Made by a program: the position numbers and the translations under genes. 64,000 nucleotides of DNA, taken from Bacteroidales bacterium (GTDB lineage Bacteria > Bacteroidota > Bacteroidia > Bacteroidales > UBA3824). Every line of letters begins with the position of its first letter. Position 1 is the first letter of the stretch. This document shows, piece by piece, positions 58,695 to 64,000 of the stretch. The DNA is taken from positions 1 to 64,000 of the forward strand of contig JAFPYR010000099.1 of assembly GCA_017412115.1 (NCBI GenBank). The letters run 5' to 3'. Below the pieces are notes generated by a model. It ran no database searches, was not told the origin of the DNA, and was given only the letters and a program-made list of their open reading frames with translations.

Positions 58695-59782
58695 AAGAGC
58701 AAGAAGTTACACCATATTATTTGTGCGACGAAGAAACATTCGCAAAGAATATCACAGATATGAAAAGCGAAGTGCGCAAGCATTACGGGAACTATAAAAT
58801 AGGGTATAGTTTTAAGACAAACTACACCGATTGCTTTGTTCGCGCAGTCAAACGTCTTGGAGAATATGCCGAAGTAGTTTCGTCAAGAGAATATGAAATG
58901 GCTAAGGCAAGCGGTTTTTCTGACAGTGAAATTATCTACAATGGATTGTTGCCTGATTATACTAACAAGTATGCAGTTGCCGACAATGGCGGAATTGTAA
59001 ACTTTGACAATCTCGACGAACTTTCAGAATTTGAAAGAAGATTGCCTCATAAGGTCAATGTCGGATTAAGGCTGAATTTCGACATAGATAACGGCTTTGT
59101 ATCTCGATTCGGGATAGACACAGAAAGCGACGAGTTTGCCAACTTCCTCTCGTCTGAACACCCTATGCTTAACATCAACGCATTGCATTGCCACATAAGT
59201 TACGCGAGGGCGGCAGAATTTTTCAAGACGAGGGCAGAAAAGATGGCTGAGTTTGCCAAAAGACTTAACGTAAAAATCGTTGACCTCGGTGGAAATATGT
59301 ACGGTAGAATGGAAATGGACTTCGCCAAACAATTTGACTGCAATATTCCAACATTCGCTGATTATGCAAAAGCAATCGGAGAAACATTCAAAAAGCACTT
59401 CCCTAACGAGGATGTATTGCTCATTTCGGAAGGCGGCACTCCCTTTGTGTCAAACGCTATGCACTTGGTTGCATCAGTAATCAGCATCAAAACTATCTGT
59501 GACAAAACATTTGTCGCACTTGATGTCAAAAAAGAAGATGTCGGTGCGTCTTGTGCTACCAAAAATCCACATATCGAAATTGTCGAGCATCGTGGCAAAC
59601 AGAAAGATGTAAGACACGCTTGTTTTGTTGGGTGTTCTTGTGTAGAGACAGATGTATTGCATCGCGATTTCTGCGGACAGATTGGAATTGGTGATGTTGT
59701 TATGATAAAAAACATTGGCGCGTACTCCGTTAATAACGATTGCAACTTCATTCAAAATATTCCAAAAATAGTGCAAAAATAA
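58691..59782 (+). CDS. PLP-dependent decarboxylase (DAP/ornithine decarboxylase fold)
   Basis: A 363-residue fold type III enzyme. PLP lysine K42 in YSFKTNYTDCFVRAV, then EVVSSREYEMAKASGFSD, YNGLLPDY, VGLRLNFDI, HCHISYARAAEFF and the LDLGGG-type IVDLGGNMYGRMEM. The partner-subunit motif GCSCVETDVLHRDF keeps the catalytic Cys and the Glu/Asp pair of diaminopimelate decarboxylases. It is shorter than LysA (about 415). It should decarboxylate an amino acid to an amine, perhaps for the adjacent ATP-grasp ligase. Last gene of the six-gene cluster. Confidence 0.85.
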   Translation: MKEQEVTPYYLCDEETFAKNITDMKSEVRKHYGNYKIGYSFKTNYTDCFVRAVKRLGEYAEVVSSREYEMAKASGFSDSEIIYNGLLPDYTNKYAVADNGGIVNFDNLDELSEFERRLPHKVNVGLRLNFDIDNGFVSRFGIDTESDEFANFLSSEHPMLNINALHCHISYARAAEFFKTRAEKMAEFAKRLNVKIVDLGGNMYGRMEMDFAKQFDCNIPTFADYAKAIGETFKKHFPNEDVLLISEGGTPFVSNAMHLVASVISIKTICDKTFVALDVKKEDVGASCATKNPHIEIVEHRGKQKDVRHACFVGCSCVETDVLHRDFCGQIGIGDVVMIKNIGAYSVNNDCNFIQNIPKIVQK

Positions 59783-59793
59783 TTGTTCAATTA

Positions 59794-59825
59794 TTTGGTA
59801 ATCAAGTAATTAATTATTATCTTTA
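59794..59825 (+). promoter_or_regulatory. Phage-type promoter, copy 2
   Basis: TTTG (59794-59797), 20 nt, TATCTTTA (59818-59825), then CATCAAAATAAAACAAA; it matches copies at 43736 and 63540. Confidence 0.68.
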
Positions 59826-59852
59826 CATCAAAATAAAACAAATGATTAAGTT

Positions 59853-60797
59853 ATGGCATTAGTAACAAAACACGGCTACAATATGTACGAGGTTTCTTCA
59901 ATGTTGCAGAAAGCAATAAGAAGAAGCAATAAGGATGATGCGATTTTCGCAGTTCGAGAGTTGGTGTCATTCAACAAAAACCTTGCCTGGAGTAGGCTAA
60001 AAACAGTATCGGCAGAGGATTGCATTGACTTTACAACAAGTGCGATTTTCGGAGGAAATATTGATATTGAGTGTGCAACGATTGCTCTTACAAATGCAAG
60101 GAAAAATAGGGACAGCGATTATTTCGCTTGCAACTTGCTTAATAGTAGGGACAGAATTGAGATACCATTCGATACGTCAAAACAATTTCCCACCAAGAAC
60201 GGACACGGGATTGATGATGTTAAGAAATCTCTCGAAAAAGCGATAACAGAAACGCCAACCGATTTCAAACTCATAGGTTATTGCGCAAACGAACTTATGG
60301 TGAGATACCGGAAGAATCTTTGGAGAGTATTAATGCCATTGGCAAACATATTCCCTCAATTAGAAACAGAGGTAAAAACGCTGAGAGATGTAGATATGGA
60401 ACAAGTAGGCAGCAAAAACGAAAGTTCCATTTTCGTCTCAAAAGCCATAATGGATATTCTTAAAACGAGGATATTCGGTAAAGAGTTTTTCAAAGATGTA
60501 ATAATCCCTGCGCCTGAACCTATTGAAGTCAATTACAAAAGGATAATTCCTGATTATGTTTTCGACTGCCATACTGCAAAGGGGAAGTATCTTGGGCGCA
60601 CAAAGAAAGATTTCGTAAAGACAGAGCAAGAGAGCCTTAGCCCGTTGATGAAATGTTTGTTCGATGAATGTTCGTGGGACAGATTTTTCTATTTGGAAGC
60701 GAATGGATTCTATAACTCTGCGAAATTAACACCTCGTCCGCCCAAGGATGTTATGAAACAGATTGAGGATGGTATTGTTCAACAAACATTGTTCTAA
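59853..60797 (+). CDS. RarA C-terminal-domain-like phage protein
   Basis: A 314-residue protein. Its first 130 residues (KHGYNMYEVSSMLQKAIRRS, AWSRLKTVSAEDC, IALTNARKNRDSDYFACNLL) look like the C-terminal tetramerisation domain of the AAA+ ATPase RarA/MgsA, which works with SSB at stalled forks. No Walker motifs are present. The second half (DYVFDCHTAKGKYLGRTKKD) is of unknown type. It could interfere with or replace the host's RarA or clamp loader. It has its own phage promoter and is followed after 2 nt by the terminase genes. Confidence 0.6.
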   Translation: MALVTKHGYNMYEVSSMLQKAIRRSNKDDAIFAVRELVSFNKNLAWSRLKTVSAEDCIDFTTSAIFGGNIDIECATIALTNARKNRDSDYFACNLLNSRDRIEIPFDTSKQFPTKNGHGIDDVKKSLEKAITETPTDFKLIGYCANELMVRYRKNLWRVLMPLANIFPQLETEVKTLRDVDMEQVGSKNESSIFVSKAIMDILKTRIFGKEFFKDVIIPAPEPIEVNYKRIIPDYVFDCHTAKGKYLGRTKKDFVKTEQESLSPLMKCLFDECSWDRFFYLEANGFYNSAKLTPRPPKDVMKQIEDGIVQQTLF

Positions 60798-60799
60798 AA

Positions 60800-61171
60800 A
60801 TGAAACTTGGTAAGAAAGATAAAGTCCTAAAATTCTTGGAGGAATCTCGTGGAATTGTAAGTTACGCTTGCAAGAACGCTGGAATTTCTCGCCAAACGTT
60901 CTATATGTGGTGTCGCGAGGACAAGAAATTCAAACAGGCTGTTGATGATATTTCGGAAGAGAATATCGACATCGTAGAAAGCAAGTTGCTTAACAAAATC
61001 CAAGACAATGACTTGACGGCAATTATTTTCTTCCTCAAAACCAAAGGAAGGAAACGCGGTTACGTCGAAAAGACAGAAATTGACGGTGATATTAATCCGT
61101 CTTTGAAAGTAGAGATAATAGACAAGAGAGAGGATGTCAGAACGGTTGGTACAGACGACGAGGATTTATAG
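60800..61171 (+). CDS. Terminase small subunit (HTH)
   Basis: A 123-residue protein with an HTH near the start (GIVSYACKNAGISRQTFYMW) and helices up to FFLKTKGRKRGY, the pattern of phBC6A51-type TerS proteins that recognise the packaging site. It overlaps the TerL gene by 38 nt. TerS would recruit TerL to phage DNA. Confidence 0.78.
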   Translation: MKLGKKDKVLKFLEESRGIVSYACKNAGISRQTFYMWCREDKKFKQAVDDISEENIDIVESKLLNKIQDNDLTAIIFFLKTKGRKRGYVEKTEIDGDINPSLKVEIIDKREDVRTVGTDDEDL

Positions 61172-62321
61172 CGAAATTACTACCGCAATTCAGAAAGGAT
61201 ACAAAACAGTATCTCTGCAAGGAAGTTCGCGCTCCTCGAAAACATATAACACGCTTATTTGGATTATATTGTATTGCTTATCAAATCCAAAAACACGTGT
61301 TAGTATTGTTCGTGCCACTTTACCAAGTATTAGAGGCTCTGTGTTCCAAGACTTCAAGGAGATTGTTCAAAAGATGGGTGTTAACGGCATAATGAACAAA
61401 GGTATGTTCATCTATACGTTCCCTAATGGCTCGTGGGTCGAGTTTTTCTCTACTGACAGCGAACAGAAACTGCGCGGACGAAAGCGTGATGTGCTTTTTG
61501 TAAACGAGGCTAACGAGTTGCATTACATCGCTTGGCAGCAATTGATAATGCGTACCACTCGTTTTGCAATCATAGACTACAATCCGTCGTTCAGCGATGA
61601 CCATTGGATATGCAAACTCAATTCCGACCCTCGCACGTACCATTTTATCTCTACCTATAAGGATAATCCGTTTTTGGAACAGACAATCATCGACGAGATA
61701 GAAAGCCTCAAATGGAAAAATCCAAGTCTGTGGCGTATCTATGGACTCGGACTGCAAGCAATAGTCGAGGGACTTGTTTTTTCAAATACAGAGCAAATAG
61801 ACCACTTCCCCACCAACATAGAGCGCACGTACATTGGCGTTGACTACGGATATTCCAACGACCCTACGGCAATTGTTCGTGTAGCGTTCTCGAAAGACAG
61901 AATCTTTGTTGACGAGATTGCGTACAACACGCAGTTGCTTACTTCTGACATCATCGAAATCCTCAAAAACAACTGCCGGACGGAAGAAATCATATCAGAG
62001 AGTGCCGACCCTCGACTTGTGCAAGAAATCTACCGTGCAAGGCTCAATATCAAGCCGGTACATAAGTACGGCGGCTCTATTCAGGCAGGCATCACCAAGA
62101 TGCTTGAATACAAGATTTGCATTACCAAAAGTTCTGCAAATGTATGGAAGGAGTTTAAGAACTACACGTGGGCGCAAGACAAAGAAGGCAAGTGGCTCAA
62201 TACCCCCATAGACAAGTTCAATCACGCAATAGATGCAGTGAGATATGTAGTGCTTGAAAAAGTACTCGGCGGAGTACCGAAGAAGATGAATTTAAAAGAC
62301 ATTTACAAAAAAGTTTACTAA
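61134..62321 (+). CDS. Terminase large subunit (PBSX type)
   Basis: A 395-residue packaging motor. ATPase: Walker A QGSSRSSKTYNTL (about 29-41), Walker B DVLFVNEANEL, coupling motif IDYNPS. Nuclease: IGVDYGYSNDPTAIVRV, SESADPRLVQEI and NHAIDAVRYVVLEKV, with the expected acidic residues. It cuts and pumps phage DNA into capsids. It follows TerS directly; portal and capsid genes would be expected next, but other small genes come first. Confidence 0.93.
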   Translation: MSERLVQTTRIYSEITTAIQKGYKTVSLQGSSRSSKTYNTLIWIILYCLSNPKTRVSIVRATLPSIRGSVFQDFKEIVQKMGVNGIMNKGMFIYTFPNGSWVEFFSTDSEQKLRGRKRDVLFVNEANELHYIAWQQLIMRTTRFAIIDYNPSFSDDHWICKLNSDPRTYHFISTYKDNPFLEQTIIDEIESLKWKNPSLWRIYGLGLQAIVEGLVFSNTEQIDHFPTNIERTYIGVDYGYSNDPTAIVRVAFSKDRIFVDEIAYNTQLLTSDIIEILKNNCRTEEIISESADPRLVQEIYRARLNIKPVHKYGGSIQAGITKMLEYKICITKSSANVWKEFKNYTWAQDKEGKWLNTPIDKFNHAIDAVRYVVLEKVLGGVPKKMNLKDIYKKVY

Positions 62322-62322
62322 T

Positions 62323-62679
62323 ATGAATTACAGTGCGAAAATAGACTTAATGAAATTCCGTAATGCCTTTGCAACAAACATTCAAGGCAAGACGGCAACG
62401 AAAAGATGTGTGTGCATCCCTATTGATGACAACGCTCTTTTTGTTGGAGAGAAAGGTGTTTTCTTTGACATCAACATCAGAGAAATCAAAGAAGAAAACA
62501 GAAAGTACGGCGACACTCACGTAATCGTGCAATCCCTACCCAAAGAAGTGTACGAAAGTATGTCTGACGAACAGAAAAAATCTCAGCCGGTCTTTGGCGG
62601 TATGAGAGAGATGCCGCAAAAAGGTATGGCTATCACTGATACAGCACAAGCAACCTCAACTGACGATTTGCTATTTTAA
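62323..62679 (+). CDS. Phage protein with SSB-like acidic tip
   Basis: A 118-residue protein of a family common in Bacteroidota phages (MNYSAKIDLMKFRNAFATNI, TATKRCVCIPIDDNALFVGE). The end, STDDLLF, resembles the acidic C-terminal tip (DDIPF) of single-strand DNA-binding proteins. This suggests a DNA-binding or partner-recruiting role. It starts 1 nt after the TerL stop. Confidence 0.62.
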   Translation: MNYSAKIDLMKFRNAFATNIQGKTATKRCVCIPIDDNALFVGEKGVFFDINIREIKEENRKYGDTHVIVQSLPKEVYESMSDEQKKSQPVFGGMREMPQKGMAITDTAQATSTDDLLF

Positions 62680-63074
62680 TAAAAGTTAAATATCTTACAA
62701 AAGCAGGTAATTACGGATTTAAAAAGTTAGGAGAAAAAACATCCGTTCAAGGTCTGTCTGGTTGGATGGCTGCTTATTCTTACAATCCAACTGTCGAAAA
62801 GTTGCAATCGCACGTACAAGAATATCTTGACACAGGGAAATTTAATATGTACGGCTCGAGATTTGCATCAGAAATCGCAAAGAAAATAGCAGATGACTTG
62901 AACGAACGAGGTGCTGGTGTGTATTACGACAAAAATTATGTAACTGTCGATACTTTGAGAGTTGCTATTTCTAAATCTAAAAAAGACGGCAAGTGGCACG
63001 CAAAAGTATCAAATGCTGGGTACGGCGGTGTCACGTTCAATACTGTTGTCGGAAGGTATTCTAAGAAGAAATGA
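62679..63074 (+). CDS. Phage protein, unknown, with uncertain start
   Basis: From ATG 62766 it encodes 102 residues (MAAYSYNPTVEKLQSHVQEY). However, the frame is open upstream with coding character (YLTKAGNYGFKKLGEKTSVQ, GLSGW) back to an ATA at 62679 that overlaps the upstream stop (TAATA, where TAATG would be usual). An AGGAG lies inside this stretch at a poor distance for the 62766 start. I therefore mark the gene from 62679 as the likely ancestral start. Function unknown. Confidence 0.5.
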   Translation: MKVKYLTKAGNYGFKKLGEKTSVQGLSGWMAAYSYNPTVEKLQSHVQEYLDTGKFNMYGSRFASEIAKKIADDLNERGAGVYYDKNYVTVDTLRVAISKSKKDGKWHAKVSNAGYGGVTFNTVVGRYSKKK

Positions 63075-63427
63075 AAACCCTCGAAAGCAATCTCCAAAAA
63101 GCCTGTGTGTATTGGTTTCGGATGCAATACCCGAAACTTCGCAGCCTTTTGTTTTCTGTTCCGAACGGCGGCTACCGCAACATCGCCACAGCACGTAATA
63201 TGGTTGCTGAGGGAGTTGTTCGCGGAGTTGCCGACTTGCTGTTACTCTATCCCTCGAAAGACTATCACGGTTTGTGTATCGAAATGAAAACTGACAAAGG
63301 AAGACAGTCTGAGTTTCAGAAGCAATGGCAGACGGCAGTCGAGAGCGTCGGTTACAAGTACGTTGTGTGCCGGAGCATAGACGAGTTCAAGGCAACAGTG
63401 ACAGATTATTTTAAATTACAAATATGA
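63071..63427 (+). CDS. VRR-NUC domain nuclease
   Basis: A 118-residue stand-alone VRR-NUC protein. PD-(D/E)XK motifs: LESNLQKACVYWFRMQYP, the SVPNGGYRN loop, EGVVRGVADLLLLYP (catalytic Asp) and LCIEMKTDKGRQSEFQKQW (E-x-K). Phage VRR-NUC proteins resolve Holliday-like junctions or trim DNA before packaging. It overlaps the upstream gene by 4 nt. Confidence 0.9.
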   Translation: MKTLESNLQKACVYWFRMQYPKLRSLLFSVPNGGYRNIATARNMVAEGVVRGVADLLLLYPSKDYHGLCIEMKTDKGRQSEFQKQWQTAVESVGYKYVVCRSIDEFKATVTDYFKLQI

Positions 63428-63539
63428 CACCATAAAAATTTGAAGAGTAATTGCCGCGTATGGATAAAATTCTGTGCGCGGCTTGTCTTTTAATAAATGT
63501 TAAATCAGAAACAAAAATTAGCACTTTTTTGTCTAAAAA

Positions 63540-63571
63540 TTTGGATATATAAATAATACTTTATATCTTTA
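63540..63571 (+). promoter_or_regulatory. Phage-type promoter, copy 3
   Basis: TTTG (63540-63543), 20 nt, TATCTTTA (63564-63571), then CACTATCAAATAAAACAAA. It shares almost every base with copy 1 over about 60 nt. Confidence 0.7.
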
Positions 63572-63619
63572 CACTATCAAATAAAACAAAATACTAACAT
63601 TAATTAGGAGGACAAGAAA

Positions 63620-64000
63620 ATGAATATAGTAGAAGACGCACCGAACACAGAAATGACACCTGAAACCGTATTCTCAGTCGAATCTGAGTTGTATGGTTCA
63701 AGTATCGCAAGAAGACGTTTCCGTGAACGCCAACGTGGCAATGTCGATTTTCGTGCAAAGCATACCATTGCAACAACTGCGTTGCGAGGAGAAACCAACG
63801 AAGTTCGTCTTGCACAGATGATACGAAACGTCAAACAGATTGTATCAGTGAAAGACGAAAAATCAACTGACAAGCCAAATGGCGACTGGCTCAGCGGTAT
63901 TCGCAAATTCAACTCATTCTCGGCGAGAACGAGCCAAGAGATTTGGAACGAATATCGCAGAATGTACGTCGCATTCCACGGCGAAGAACCTCTGTTGGAA
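63620..64000 (+). CDS. Phage protein, unknown (partial, runs off window)
   Basis: 127 codons are visible without a stop. It starts at ATG 63620 after a strong TTAGGAGG site and promoter copy 3. The N terminus is polar and basic (SIARRRFRERQRGNVDFRAK), followed by helices. I recognise no domain; a morphogenesis or internal virion role is possible from position, but not shown. Confidence 0.55.
   Translation, partial: MNIVEDAPNTEMTPETVFSVESELYGSSIARRRFRERQRGNVDFRAKHTIATTALRGETNEVRLAQMIRNVKQIVSVKDEKSTDKPNGDWLSGIRKFNSFSARTSQEIWNEYRRMYVAFHGEEPLLE

Larger units (their letters stand above)
40843..64000. mobile_element. Prophage (partial; continues beyond the window)
   Basis: The prophage runs from the broken tRNA-Pro to the window end. 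It has leftward repressor genes, a divergent control region (about 41880-42020), about 45 rightward genes in tight overlapping order, replication-type proteins, a metabolic cluster, small and large terminase subunits and a VRR-NUC nuclease. The phage type is tailed (PBSX-like TerL). Portal, capsid, tail and integrase genes are not in the window and should lie to the right. Strong Shine-Dalgarno sites and its own promoter set separate it from the host DNA. Confidence 0.88.

Noticed and set aside
40843..64000. Classification as an integrative conjugative element
   Set aside because: No relaxase, coupling protein or Tra gene is seen, while TerS, TerL and phage-type early genes are present.

Overview
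The window is chromosomal DNA of a Bacteroidota bacterium, most likely Bacteroidales. The base composition is AT-rich, host genes mostly lack Shine-Dalgarno sites, and many genes are preceded by the Bacteroidota promoter pair (TTTG, about 19-21 nt, TAnnTTTG). The protein families also fit: KDO/LPS synthesis, class III fructose bisphosphatase, GH2 and GH18 enzymes, SiaABC-type partner switching. A prophage occupies the last 23 kb.

Region 1 (1-4160): the 3' end of carB, then a four-gene defence or conflict cassette: a DUF262 protein, a HEPN/Abi_C protein, and a Panacea antitoxin with its toxin. The last 24 codons of carB plus the following spacer, terminator and promoter recur in diverged form at the far edge, so the cassette looks inserted at the end of carB.

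Region 2 (4245-12022): an esterase, a lipoprotein, gyrA, a TPR protein, and then 600 bp without a convincing gene that holds four copies of a degenerate repeat.

Region 3 (12023-24914): a signalling district. It has a DciA-like gene, a SpoIIE-type phosphatase with eroded metal ligands, two tandem YfiR-coiled coil-TM-PAS-SpoIIE receptors and a SiaB-like kinase. After an ABC-F ATPase, a DUF368 carrier and an odd RNA methyltransferase homologue comes a second SiaB with a SiaC phosphoprotein. No diguanylate cyclase is present.

Region 4 (24946-40527): metabolism and envelope. Genes include a CAP-domain protein, fbp, an operon of kdsA, a transaldolase-CBS fusion and a kdsC-like phosphatase (KDO supply, without a normal arabinose-5-phosphate isomerase), a GH18 lipoprotein, rplS, a membrane TPR protein, a nucleoside phosphorylase, an arginine decarboxylase-type enzyme with a hemerythrin-like protein, a HAD phosphatase and a large GH2 enzyme.

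Region 5 (40741-64000): tRNA-Ser(UGA), then the 3' half of a tRNA-Pro(UGG) marking the attachment end of a prophage that runs off the window. It carries leftward repressors, a rightward early region of about 30 small genes, a compact cluster (UDP-galactopyranose mutase, GNAT, ParB-like, ATP-grasp, TAGT-like glycosyltransferase, PLP decarboxylase) that looks like a DNA hypermodification or glycoconjugate pathway, and then packaging genes (TerS, TerL) and a VRR-NUC nuclease. Three near-identical promoters and strong Shine-Dalgarno sites distinguish the phage from its host. No integrase or virion structural gene lies inside the window.
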